Assembly (NCBI RefSeq): GCF_001936575.1
Contig: NZ_MSMP01000008.1
Coordinates: 141,244-205,243, forward strand
Source: Tenacibaculum agarivorans
GTDB lineage: Bacteria > Bacteroidota > Bacteroidia > Flavobacteriales > Flavobacteriaceae
Direction: 5' to 3'
DNA length: 64,000 nucleotides
Position 1 is the first letter of the stretch; each line of letters begins with the position of its first letter. This document shows, one piece after another, positions 56,115-64,000 of this stretch. The notes below the pieces were generated by a model. That model made no database searches and had not been told where the DNA came from. It saw nothing but the letters and a program-made list of their open reading frames with translations. Both the position numbers and the translations under genes were made by a program.

Positions 56115-57764
56115 ATTTTATCAATTTTCTTATTAGGAGCTAGTTTTATCTCTAGTGCACAATGGACAAATACAGGTGATAATACTACTACAGGAAAAGT
56201 AACTGCTAAAGAATATACTTTTCCTCATTTACATTTTGATTTTTCTAAAATGCCAAGAACTCAAATTAGTCCAATGAGTATTAAGCTTTTTGATGATTAT
56301 CATACCTATAGACCCGGTGGGTCATCCCCAGATAATAATGCATATGGGACATTATTAGCAATAAATGGGCGTACAAGTCATTGGGAAAATAATATATATT
56401 TCGGTGCAGTTACAAATAAAATGTATTTTAGAATTAGTAAATATCGTTTGCATACTGCTGAGAATGGTGTCCAAGGAGATTATAATAATTGGAGAACGTT
56501 ATTAGATAATATGAGTGATGTAAAATCATCTAAATTATTAAAAATAGAAGGAGATGGAAATCACTACATATCTAAAGGTAAATTAGGTCTTGGGACCAAT
56601 TCACCATCACAAAATTTGGAAATAGAAAGCGGTAGTAATGATGGTAGTAACCCTCCTGTAATTAGATTAACTAGTAAAGATGTAAATGCTGTAAACAATC
56701 AATTATTGGGAGAGATCCAGTTCTACAATAAAGATGCTGATGGAGCACATGTAAGCTCGTACATAAAAGGTTTAGCTGCTGAAACTTATGGAAGGCAAGG
56801 TCAATTAAGTTTTGGAACTACTGCAGGAAATAGTTTAAATGCTATTGAAAGAATGAGAATTAATGATAAAGGGATTATTGGGATTGGAACTAGTTCTCCT
56901 GGTGTTGGAACATCTCCAATGTCTGATTTAAAATTACATGTTAATGGTAGTATGACTGTGAATTCAGGAAAGAAAATAGCTGTGGATCAAAATTATTATT
57001 CTCACGGATATATTCAGTTTAATAGTTCATTACCAAAAGCACGTTTTTTAAGATATGGATATTATGGACATCGTTTTGACGATAATGGAGGAACTAGAAT
57101 GGTAATTCAACAAGGTGGTAATGTTGGAATTGGTATATCAACACCAGAGGCAAAACTAGATGTTGCTGGTAACATAAAAGCAAAAAGCAGCATAGTATTA
57201 GATACAGGTAATACAGATTTACTTTTATATAGAGATGGAGATGTAGGTGATTGGTCTTTGCTAAGAAGTAATAAAGGAAATGGTATTGGAATAATAGGTC
57301 AGCCAGATCGTATGGCAATTTCAGTGTCTAGGACTACGAGTAATGTAGGTATCGGAACCACAGATACCAAAGGATACAAACTAGGTGTAAATGGAAAAAT
57401 AGCAGCTACAGAAGTAAAAGTAGCTACGTATGCAAATTGGGCTGATTTCGTTTTTAAAAAGGATTATAGTTTACCAACACTTACAGAAGTCGAAAATCAT
57501 ATCAAAGAAAATGGGCATTTAGCTAATATTCCATCTGCAGAAGAGGTGAAAAAAGATGGGTTCTTTCTAGGGGAAATGGATGCCAAATTATTACAGAAAA
57601 TAGAGGAGTTAACGTTATATACCATTCAGCAAGAGAAAGATTTAGAAAATCAAGATGAAAGAAGCAAGAAACAAGAGGCAAGAATGAAGAAATTGGAGGA
57701 AGAAAATGTTGTATTGAAATATCGTTTAGCTAAAATTGAAAAACTTTTACAGCAACTAAAATAA
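56103..57764 (+). CDS. Secreted fibre-like protein with NVGIGT repeats, paralogue 2
   Basis: A 553-residue exported protein (signal peptide residues 1-19, ending SSAQ). Its C-terminal 130 residues are nearly the same as in the upstream paralogue (ANWADFVFK, HIKENGHLANIPSAEEV, LLQKIEELTLY), followed by a longer coiled coil (residues about 515-553). The N-terminal 400 residues differ, holding NWRTLLD, KLGLGTNSPSQNLEIE, NVGIGISTPEAKLDVAGNI and similar blocks. A shared assembly/trimerisation tail with a variable N-terminal part is the pattern of fibre proteins that swap tips; this is inference. Confidence 0.78.
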   Translation: MKKTILSIFLLGASFISSAQWTNTGDNTTTGKVTAKEYTFPHLHFDFSKMPRTQISPMSIKLFDDYHTYRPGGSSPDNNAYGTLLAINGRTSHWENNIYFGAVTNKMYFRISKYRLHTAENGVQGDYNNWRTLLDNMSDVKSSKLLKIEGDGNHYISKGKLGLGTNSPSQNLEIESGSNDGSNPPVIRLTSKDVNAVNNQLLGEIQFYNKDADGAHVSSYIKGLAAETYGRQGQLSFGTTAGNSLNAIERMRINDKGIIGIGTSSPGVGTSPMSDLKLHVNGSMTVNSGKKIAVDQNYYSHGYIQFNSSLPKARFLRYGYYGHRFDDNGGTRMVIQQGGNVGIGISTPEAKLDVAGNIKAKSSIVLDTGNTDLLLYRDGDVGDWSLLRSNKGNGIGIIGQPDRMAISVSRTTSNVGIGTTDTKGYKLGVNGKIAATEVKVATYANWADFVFKKDYSLPTLTEVENHIKENGHLANIPSAEEVKKDGFFLGEMDAKLLQKIEELTLYTIQQEKDLENQDERSKKQEARMKKLEEENVVLKYRLAKIEKLLQQLK

Positions 57765-57791
57765 TTTTTTTAGGCTATTAATTTCTCTTTA

Positions 57792-57832
57792 AACATAACA
57801 AACCCTCGCCAACAGCGAGGGTTTGTTATGTT
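57792..57832. terminator. Bidirectional terminator hairpin
   Basis: Perfect 18-base arms (57792-57809 and 57815-57832, core AACCCTCGC / GCGAGGGTT) with a CAACA loop, between the convergent fibre-like and TlpA-like genes. No long T-run follows, but the stem is very strong. Confidence 0.88.
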
Positions 57833-57847
57833 AGATAATACTTTAAA

Positions 57848-58882
57848 TTATATACTCAATGTATTCAATAACTCAAGTAATTTAGTATCGGATGGCCTTG
57901 GAGCATCTGGATTTACAATTTTACCTTCTTTATCAATTAAAATAAAGCGAGGAATACCGCTTACTCTGTAATCTTTAACAAACTTAGAATTCCAAGCCTG
58001 ATCAGCGAATAATTGTACGCCTGCTAATTGTTTATCTGTAACCATTTTTTTCCATGCTTCATGGTCATTTTTATCATCAATAGAAATGCTTACAAAGGCA
58101 ATGTTTTTATCGTGAAATTGCTTTTCAATTTTTTGTAAATGTGGAATTTCTTGTTTACAAGGATTACACCAAGTAGCCCATAAATCAATATAAACATATT
58201 TTCCTTTTAAATCTGCTAAAGAAGTTGTACCACCGTTAAAGTTCTCGTAGTTTTCAAAAATGGGAGATACAGTACCATTAGCAAGTTTGGTAGCAATGTA
58301 TACTTTTTCTTCTCTCATTTGTTGTATACCAATTTGAAGCCTATCTAGGCTTTGTTTTTGCATATTTACAAATGCAGTATCTAAAGATGTGTTAGCAATT
58401 CTTTTATCAAAGTCGCTAACAAAATCATTCATTTTAGCATCAAAAGATTCTTCAGGAGAAGTAATTAAGTTACTTAGATCTTTAAAAAAGCGTTCTTGAT
58501 TGAGTGCCGATTCGGCTAAAAAATTATTTTCATTAGCTCCTTTACCTGTAAAAGAAACAGTTTCATCAAACTCTTTAGTATCTAATGTAATATGTATATC
58601 TGCTCCATTCTTTAAATATAATGAGGTAAATTCTTTTCCGTCAAATAAACTGAATCCACCAGATTGAATTTTTAAGGTATCTTTAAAACTTCCATCCTCA
58701 CTTACTTGTAAGACTTTTTTGTATTTTAATGATTCTCCATTTTTAGTTTGATATCCACTAATAACAATAGAATCAGAGTTTTTATTAGTAATTTTTCCAG
58801 AAACTGTTACAAAATCCTTTGGTGTATTATTACAGGATAATATAAGAGTAGCAGTGGCTATGCAAAAAAATAGCTTTTTCAT
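57848..58882 (-). CDS. TlpA-like thiol-disulfide oxidoreductase lipoprotein (DUF4369 N-terminus)
   Basis: A 344-residue lipoprotein with Cys17 in LILSC. Residues about 25-125 resemble the DUF4369 beta domain that precedes thioredoxins in Bacteroidetes (FVTVSGKITNKNSDSIVISG). Residues about 205-344 are a thioredoxin fold with active site WCNPC in DLWATWCNPCKQE and cis-Pro GIPRFILID. It reduces or exchanges disulfides in the periplasm, for example in cytochrome maturation. It is a single gene, convergent with the fibre-like gene. Confidence 0.9.
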   Translation of the reverse strand: MKKLFFCIATATLILSCNNTPKDFVTVSGKITNKNSDSIVISGYQTKNGESLKYKKVLQVSEDGSFKDTLKIQSGGFSLFDGKEFTSLYLKNGADIHITLDTKEFDETVSFTGKGANENNFLAESALNQERFFKDLSNLITSPEESFDAKMNDFVSDFDKRIANTSLDTAFVNMQKQSLDRLQIGIQQMREEKVYIATKLANGTVSPIFENYENFNGGTTSLADLKGKYVYIDLWATWCNPCKQEIPHLQKIEKQFHDKNIAFVSISIDDKNDHEAWKKMVTDKQLAGVQLFADQAWNSKFVKDYRVSGIPRFILIDKEGKIVNPDAPRPSDTKLLELLNTLSI

Positions 58883-59014
58883 AATTTAGAATATTAGGTT
58901 GAAATTGCAATTTATAGATTCTGTTTTGGTTTATACTGTTAATTTCGATTAAATAACGTTAATTCTTACTTTCTTTAAAAAAATGATACATTTATGACAA
59001 TCAAATTATATATA

Positions 59015-60133
59015 ATGAAATCTTTTTTTATAACATTCTCTTTATTACTATTAGTTTCCTGCAGTCAAACTAAAAAAAGTAGTTCCGAAGATAAGGTAAC
59101 AGAAAATACAGTAGTTGAAATAGAAAGTTTATCGTTAAATATCGAGCAGGCAAATAAATTAGCCTCTCTTCCGATACACTGTATAAATGTTGAATATCCT
59201 AATAAATTGAATCAAACTATTGGAGGTACTAAAGATTTACAATCCCCTAAAGAATTACATCCTGCTTTTTATGGGTGTTTCGATTGGCATTCTTCAGTGC
59301 ATGGCCATTGGAGTTTAGTTTCTTTGGTAAAACAGTTCCCTAGTTTAGAGAATGCAGAGACTATTAAACAACAATTATTACAAAATATTTCTAAAGAAAA
59401 TATAGAAAAAGAAGTACAGTATTTTTATGGGAAATACAATAAAAGCTATGAAAGAACCTATGGTTGGGCTTGGTTATTAAAGTTAGCGGAAGAATTATAT
59501 ACTTGGAATGATCCTGTAGCTAAAGAATTAGAGAAAAATTTACAGCCACTTACAAATTTAATTGTACAGAAATACATTGAGTTTTTACCTAAATTAAGGT
59601 ACCCAATTAGAGTTGGAGAGCATACCAATACAGCATTTGGATTAACCTTTGCTTGGGATTATGCCAATACAGTAAATAATAATGAGCTAAAATTATTGAT
59701 AGAAACTCGTGCAAAAGCCTTTTATCTAAAAGATCAAAATTGTCCTTTGTCTTGGGAACCAAGTGGATTTGATTTTTTATCACCATGTCTACAAGAAGCA
59801 GCTATTATGAAACGTGTTTTACCTAAAGAATTATTTAATGATTGGTTTTCAAAATTTCTTCCACAATTAAAAGATCCAAATTTTGAATTTCCAGTAGGAG
59901 AAGTTTCTGATCGTAAAGATGGAAAATTGGTGCATTTGGATGGCGTAAATTTCTCTAGAGCTTGGGCATTGAATAAAATCATAGAAGGTTTACCCGAATA
60001 TAATCACCTTAAAAGACTAGTGAATCAACATATCGAGTATTCTTTACCAAATTTAGTAGGTGATAGTTATGAAGGAGGACACTGGTTAGGAAGTTTTGCT
60101 ATTTATGCGCTAAATTCAGCTAAGCATGATTAA
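59015..60133 (+). CDS. DUF2891 family lipoprotein
   Basis: A 372-residue protein (start set at ATG 59015, giving the lipoprotein signal MKSFFITFSLLLLVSC; the ATG at 58994 would add seven residues). The DUF2891 signature is clear: HPAFYGCFDWHSSVHGHWSL near residue 82, GEHTNTAFGL near 208, and GFDFLSPCLQEA near 253. The fold is helical with conserved His and Cys, and the biochemical role is unknown. It overlaps the transporter gene by 8 bp and heads the pxp operon, so a link to 5-oxoproline or peptide turnover is possible. Confidence 0.87.
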   Translation: MKSFFITFSLLLLVSCSQTKKSSSEDKVTENTVVEIESLSLNIEQANKLASLPIHCINVEYPNKLNQTIGGTKDLQSPKELHPAFYGCFDWHSSVHGHWSLVSLVKQFPSLENAETIKQQLLQNISKENIEKEVQYFYGKYNKSYERTYGWAWLLKLAEELYTWNDPVAKELEKNLQPLTNLIVQKYIEFLPKLRYPIRVGEHTNTAFGLTFAWDYANTVNNNELKLLIETRAKAFYLKDQNCPLSWEPSGFDFLSPCLQEAAIMKRVLPKELFNDWFSKFLPQLKDPNFEFPVGEVSDRKDGKLVHLDGVNFSRAWALNKIIEGLPEYNHLKRLVNQHIEYSLPNLVGDSYEGGHWLGSFAIYALNSAKHD

Positions 60134-61352
60134 AAAACTATTTAAAAATATAGGACCAGGAACTTTAGTAGCAGCTGCTTTTATTGGTCCCGGTACAGTA
60201 ACTGTTTGTACGCTAGCAGGGGTGAATTTTGGTTTTCATTTACTATGGGCAATGCTAGTATCTATAATTGCTACGATTGTATTACAAGAAATGGCTGCTC
60301 GATTGGGAATTATAACTCAAAAAGGATTATCGGAACTCATTAGAGATGAGGTTAAAAATCGAATTATAAAACAATTATTAATCGTTTTAATACTTATAGC
60401 AATTGTTATTGGTAACTCATTATATGAAGCAGGAAATATAAGTGGAGGAGTGCTCGGTTTAGAAACCGTTACTGGAAAATTACAATATAGTTTAGGAAGC
60501 TTATCAATGAATTTTACGAGTATATTCATTGGGATAATTGCATTTCTATTATTGTATCTCGGAAATTATAAAATACTAGAAAAAGTGTTGGTAGGTTTAG
60601 TATTAGTAATGAGTTTATCTTTTGTAACTACGGCTGTAATTACAAAACCAAACCTAATAGCTATTAGTAAAGGATTATTTATTTTTAAAAGTCCTGAAGG
60701 TAGTTTATTAACCGTTATTGCTTTAATAGGGACAACAGTGGTACCGTACAATTTGTTTTTACATGCATCTTTAGTAAAAGAAAAGTGGAAAACTGCTGCT
60801 GATGTATCATTAGCTAAAAAAGATACTATAATTTCTATTGTATTAGGCGGTTTGGTTTCCATGGCTATTATCATCTCTGCTGCAGGAATCACATCCACAG
60901 AAATTAATTCTGTTACAGATTTAGCATTGGGTTTAGCACCTCTATATGGAAATCTAGCCAAATACTTTTTAGCCCTTGGGTTATTTGCAGCGGGAATTAC
61001 CTCTGCGATAACAGCACCACTAGCAGCTGCTTATGTAGCCAAAGGATGTTTAGGATGGAAAGTATCGATGCAATCTTGGAAATTTAGAAGTGTTTGGATT
61101 TTTATTTTGATCTTAGGAATACTATTCTCATCTCTCGGTGTAAAGCCAATAGAGATTATAAAAGTGGCACAAGTAGCCAATGGATTATTACTACCATTAA
61201 TTGCAGGAATCTTACTTTGGATTATGAATAATGAAAGTATATTAGGCGAATTTAAAAATAGTAAATGGCAGAATTTTTTAGGATTATGTATTGTAGCATT
61301 CACTATTTTTTTAGGATTAAAAAGTATTTTAAAAGTATTCCATGTCTTTTAA
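60126..61352 (+). CDS. Nramp-family transporter lacking the canonical metal-site motifs (YcsG-like)
   Basis: A 408-residue membrane protein with about eleven helices of the Nramp fold. Helix 1 has GPGT (residues 21-24) where metal-transporting Nramps have DPGN, and helix 6 has VPYN (206-209) where they have MPHN, so the metal-binding Asp, Asn and Met are all missing. The gene sits in front of pxpABC, as the related ycsG does near kipI/kipA in Bacillus subtilis. This favours transport of a different substrate, perhaps 5-oxoproline or an amino acid (inference). Overlaps: 8 bp with the DUF2891 gene, 11 bp with pxpA. Confidence 0.85.
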   Translation: MIKKLFKNIGPGTLVAAAFIGPGTVTVCTLAGVNFGFHLLWAMLVSIIATIVLQEMAARLGIITQKGLSELIRDEVKNRIIKQLLIVLILIAIVIGNSLYEAGNISGGVLGLETVTGKLQYSLGSLSMNFTSIFIGIIAFLLLYLGNYKILEKVLVGLVLVMSLSFVTTAVITKPNLIAISKGLFIFKSPEGSLLTVIALIGTTVVPYNLFLHASLVKEKWKTAADVSLAKKDTIISIVLGGLVSMAIIISAAGITSTEINSVTDLALGLAPLYGNLAKYFLALGLFAAGITSAITAPLAAAYVAKGCLGWKVSMQSWKFRSVWIFILILGILFSSLGVKPIEIIKVAQVANGLLLPLIAGILLWIMNNESILGEFKNSKWQNFLGLCIVAFTIFLGLKSILKVFHVF

Positions 61353-62070
61353 TCGTGTAGATATCAATTGTGATTTGGGTGAGGGACTAAATAATGAAGA
61401 AATGTTAATGCCTTATTTAAATTCTTGTAACATAGCCTGTGGAGGTCATGCAGGAACTGTAGATAGTATTGATAGTGTATTAGATTTAACAGAGAAATAC
61501 AAAGTTAAAGTTGGTGCACATCCTTCCTTTCCTGATCGAGAGAATTTTGGGCGAAAAAAAATAGAAATTTCATCTGAAGATTTATCGAATAGTTTAATAA
61601 CACAATTAACAGTAATACAAGAAAGAGCTGAACTTAAAAACATAAGTATTCATCATGTAAAAGCACATGGAGCTTTATATAATTTAGCGGCTTCAGAAAC
61701 GTATTATGCAGATATAGTTATAGAGGCAATCACTAAAGTATTTCCAAAAAAGTCAGTTTGTATATATGTGCCTTATCAATCTGTAATTGCTAAAAAAGCT
61801 TTTCAAGCAAATTTAGAAGTTAAATATGAAGCATTTATCGACAGAAGATATAATAATGATTTATCATTAGTGTCCAGAACATTACCTAATGCTGTTATTA
61901 CAGATGTAAACTTAGCATGGAATCAATTGAAGAAAATGCTCACCGAAGATAAAGTAACTTCAGTACAGAATGATGAGGTTGAAATAAAAGCGGATACGTT
62001 TTGTGTTCATGGAGATCATGAAAATGCGGAAGTACTATTACAATTTTTAAATGAAAAATTGAATGCATAA
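61342..62070 (+). CDS. pxpA: 5-oxoprolinase subunit A (LamB/YcsF family)
   Basis: A 242-residue protein with the YcsF signature VDINCDLGEGLNNEEMLMPY at its start, CNIACGGHAG at about 30, and GAHPSFPDRENFGRK at about 59. With PxpB and PxpC it forms the prokaryotic ATP-dependent 5-oxoprolinase, which opens 5-oxoproline to glutamate. The start overlaps the Nramp gene by 11 bp, and the end overlaps pxpB by 8 bp. Confidence 0.94.
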   Translation: MSFNRVDINCDLGEGLNNEEMLMPYLNSCNIACGGHAGTVDSIDSVLDLTEKYKVKVGAHPSFPDRENFGRKKIEISSEDLSNSLITQLTVIQERAELKNISIHHVKAHGALYNLAASETYYADIVIEAITKVFPKKSVCIYVPYQSVIAKKAFQANLEVKYEAFIDRRYNNDLSLVSRTLPNAVITDVNLAWNQLKKMLTEDKVTSVQNDEVEIKADTFCVHGDHENAEVLLQFLNEKLNA

Positions 62071-62791
62071 TCCTGATGATATCTCATACAAGCAATATGG
62101 AGAAAGAGGAATATTAGTGGAGTGGAAAGCAGAAATCAATCCAGCGACTATAAAAAAGATTGTTGACTTTAAATATAAAATTCAAAGTGAAGAAGAATTT
62201 ATTGAAGATTGTATTGTAGGTTATAATTCTCTTTTAATTACATATAAGAATACTTTCAGTTTTAATGAAAAAGTAGAACGATTAATACAGATCAGTACAG
62301 CTACAATTAAAGTTACAAAAGAGAATTATCTCTGGAGAATCCCCGTATGTTATGCAGATGAATATGGTTTTGATCTGTCGGAACTATCAAAACAATTAAA
62401 ACTGACCAAAGAAGAAATTATAAAATTGCACACAGGTACGAGTTACTTGGTGTATTTTATCGGTTTTTTACCAGGTTTTTTATACCTAGGAGGTTTAGAT
62501 TCTCAACTTTTTATAGATAGAAAATCTACACCATTATTAAAAGTGCCTAAAGGAGCTGTAGCCATAGGCGGAGAACAAACGGGAATTTACCCAAATGAAA
62601 GCGCTGGTGGGTGGCATATTATAGGAAATACTCCTGTTTCTTTTTTTTCTATTAAAAATAATTCTCCATGTTTTGCGCAATCAGGAGACAAAATTCAATT
62701 TTTTCCCATTGATAAAGATGCATATCAAAATATAAAAGAATTAATTTCTGAAGGTAATTTTCAAATTGAAAAAGAAAGAATTCATGATTAA
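62063..62791 (+). CDS. pxpB: 5-oxoprolinase subunit B (KipI family)
   Basis: A 242-residue protein of the KipI/allophanate hydrolase subunit 1 type, with FIGFLPGFLYLGGLD at about 133 and VAIGGEQTGIYPNESAGGWH at about 172. It is the second subunit of 5-oxoprolinase. Overlaps of 8 bp with each neighbour show tight translational coupling. Confidence 0.94.
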   Translation: MHNPDDISYKQYGERGILVEWKAEINPATIKKIVDFKYKIQSEEEFIEDCIVGYNSLLITYKNTFSFNEKVERLIQISTATIKVTKENYLWRIPVCYADEYGFDLSELSKQLKLTKEEIIKLHTGTSYLVYFIGFLPGFLYLGGLDSQLFIDRKSTPLLKVPKGAVAIGGEQTGIYPNESAGGWHIIGNTPVSFFSIKNNSPCFAQSGDKIQFFPIDKDAYQNIKELISEGNFQIEKERIHD

Positions 62792-63629
62792 GGTAATTCA
62801 TCCAGGTATTTTAATGACTATTCAAGATCAAGGTAGGGTAGGATTTGCACATCAAGGGGTTCCTATTTCTGGTGCTATGGATTTATATGCTCATAATATA
62901 GCAAATGCTTTGGTGAATAATGATGAAGATCAAGCAACAATAGAAATAACAATGGGGGCATGCACACTAGAATTTTTGACAGACTGTGAGGTTAGCCTAA
63001 CCGGGGGAAATTTTTCACCAACATTAAATGAAAGTCCATTAGTTATGAATAAAAAGCTAAATGTTGCTGAAGGATCAATATTAAAACTAGGTAAACGAGT
63101 GTACGGAACTCGAACTTATTTAGCCATAGCTGGAGGAATTATTTCTGAAAAAATTCTTGGAAGTCAAAGCTATTATAAAAGTATAACGGATAGTTTCTTT
63201 TTAAAGAAAGGTGATCATATTCAAATTAGAAATAAAAAGACCACCAATAAAACATCTTATGCTAAATTAGGAGAAGGAGATATTTACACCAACGAACCGT
63301 TAACTTGTTATAAAGGACCAGAGTTTGAACGATTAACGAAAGAACAACAAGAAAGAATAGTAACTGAAGCTTTTACTATATCAAGAAATAATAGTCGAAT
63401 GGGATATATTCTCAATGAAAGTTTAGAAAACAATTTAGGATCAATGTTGTCCTCAGGAGTATTACCAGGTACAGTACAATTAACTCCTTCAGGAAAATTA
63501 ATCGTATTGATGAGAGATTGCCAAGTAACTGGAGGATACCCTAGAGTTTTACAACTTACAGAACAATCAATAAATAAATTAGCGCAAAAAACTACAGCGG
63601 AAAAAGTAAATTTCAAAATAGTTGGGTAA
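62784..63629 (+). CDS. pxpC: 5-oxoprolinase subunit C (KipA family, biotin-dependent carboxyltransferase-like)
   Basis: A 281-residue protein beginning MIKVIHPGILMTIQDQGR, with GVPISGAMD and a C-terminal LPGTVQLTPSGKLIVLMRDC block, as in KipA/PxpC. The ATG at 62784 gives the usual N-terminus and an 8-bp ATGATTAA overlap with the pxpB stop; the in-frame TTG at 62766 is less likely. It completes the PxpABC enzyme. Confidence 0.93.
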   Translation: MIKVIHPGILMTIQDQGRVGFAHQGVPISGAMDLYAHNIANALVNNDEDQATIEITMGACTLEFLTDCEVSLTGGNFSPTLNESPLVMNKKLNVAEGSILKLGKRVYGTRTYLAIAGGIISEKILGSQSYYKSITDSFFLKKGDHIQIRNKKTTNKTSYAKLGEGDIYTNEPLTCYKGPEFERLTKEQQERIVTEAFTISRNNSRMGYILNESLENNLGSMLSSGVLPGTVQLTPSGKLIVLMRDCQVTGGYPRVLQLTEQSINKLAQKTTAEKVNFKIVG

Positions 63630-63674
63630 CATAATGATGCTTCAATAACAATTAGTTATACAAAAGCATATAAC

Positions 63675-63884
63675 ATGAAAAAAACAATTTTAAATTTAGG
63701 AAAAGCATTAAAAACCGCTGAATTAAAAACGATACACGGAGGAACTGATACATCAAAAGGTAATCCAGGTGAAAGTTGTAGTCCAGAGTTATGCGCTGGA
63801 AGAGATTGTTTTTATAATGCTAGAGGAGAAATTACTTGTAAATTAAAAAAAGAGGAAATCATAGTAATAGGCTATGCACATTAA
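63675..63884 (+). CDS. Small double-glycine-leader peptide precursor
   Basis: A 69-residue peptide. The first 23 residues form a bacteriocin/natural-product-type leader (start MKKTILNLGKALKTAELKTI, ending in Gly22-Gly23), typical of Bacteroidetes GG-leader precursors cleaved by a peptidase-containing ABC exporter. The 46-residue core has four cysteines (35, 40, 45, 55), able to form two disulfides, and several acidic and basic residues. No exporter, modification enzyme or immunity gene is present in the visible 116 bp downstream, so the partner genes must lie elsewhere. A role as bacteriocin or signal is inference. Confidence 0.75.
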   Translation: MKKTILNLGKALKTAELKTIHGGTDTSKGNPGESCSPELCAGRDCFYNARGEITCKLKKEEIIVIGYAH

Positions 63885-63892
63885 GAAAAACA

Positions 63893-63920
63893 AAAGAGCA
63901 CCAATATTTAAGTGCTCTTT
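63893..63920 (+). terminator. Terminator after the small peptide gene
   Basis: Arms AAAGAGCAC (63893-63901) and GTGCTCTTT (63912-63920) with a 10-base loop; a T-rich stretch follows to about 63932. Confidence 0.82.
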
Positions 63921-64000
63921 CTCTATTTTTTAGTTTTGCTAGAAGCTAGAAGGCGATTATCTATTTAATTTAGGTAAACAATTAAAAATTAATTTTGCCT

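Noticed and set aside
63930..64000. Possible end of a minus-strand gene at the window edge
   Set aside because: All frames checked there meet stops within a few codons, so no partial gene can be supported.

Overview
The window looks like chromosome of a marine-type Flavobacteriaceae member (Bacteroidetes; Tenacibaculum or Polaribacter-like, but the genus is inference). Evidence: AT-rich coding sequence, promoters of the Bacteroidetes TTTG / TAnnTTTG type, a type IX secretion (T9SS) C-terminal sorting domain, SprB-type repeats, an alternative complex III operon (actABCDEF) running into cytochrome oxidase genes, and a SusC-like TonB-dependent receptor. No rRNA, tRNA, CRISPR array, insertion sequence or prophage was seen.

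Region 1 (1-19457) is one co-directional surface/secretion operon that begins before the window. It holds the end of an unrecognised gene, a fibronectin type III protein, a 1678-residue SprB-repeat protein with a T9SS tail, a PKD-domain lipoprotein, a 2745-residue multidomain protein, and an outer-membrane barrel protein with an unusual helical, basic C-terminus. The 2745-residue protein combines an N-terminal TANFOR-like domain, an HExxH metallopeptidase-like site, two caspase/CPD-like His...Cys modules, a ParB/Srx-like domain, a GNAT-like domain and a C-terminal ADP-ribosyltransferase with R / SSSS / ExE signature. It reads as a polymorphic toxin, and no obvious immunity gene follows it. This is the strongest candidate here for an undescribed system.

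Region 2 (19444-28312) has two small minus-strand genes (Cys-paired membrane protein and zinc-ribbon protein), an FG-GAP/UnbV protein with a membrane-protein partner, and a divergent oxidoreductase operon: a fatty-acid desaturase fused to a ferredoxin reductase, a cholesterol-oxidase-like GMC oxidoreductase with a CxxCxxCxxxC motif, an Old Yellow Enzyme homologue and a TetR regulator. A perfect 12-bp inverted repeat sits on the -7 box of the operon promoter and is the likely TetR operator.

Region 3 (28417-40484) is the respiratory operon: actABCDEF (quinol:cytochrome c oxidoreductase), then cytochrome oxidase subunits II and I. ActF carries a very long His-rich insert. Two terminator-like hairpins follow.

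Region 4 (40540-47346) pairs an ATPase-like protein lacking the Walker A lysine with an MscS channel, then ruvB, a SulP transporter, a persulfide-dioxygenase/rhodanese fusion and a rhodanese lipoprotein, the last three suggesting sulfur handling.

Region 5 (47368-52023, minus strand) is a thiamine salvage locus: thiamine-binding-family protein, PnuC/PnuT-type transporter, NadR-like kinase, arfB, then a TPP riboswitch with its own promoter in front of a TonB-dependent receptor. A gene-free 488-bp stretch with a degenerate inverted repeat follows.

Region 6 (52512-64000) holds a phosphopantetheinyl transferase, ahcY, two paralogous secreted fibre-like proteins with duplicated leaders, a TlpA-like thioredoxin lipoprotein, and an operon of a DUF2891 lipoprotein, an Nramp-family transporter that has lost its metal-site motifs, and 5-oxoprolinase pxpABC. 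A small double-glycine-leader peptide gene closes the window.
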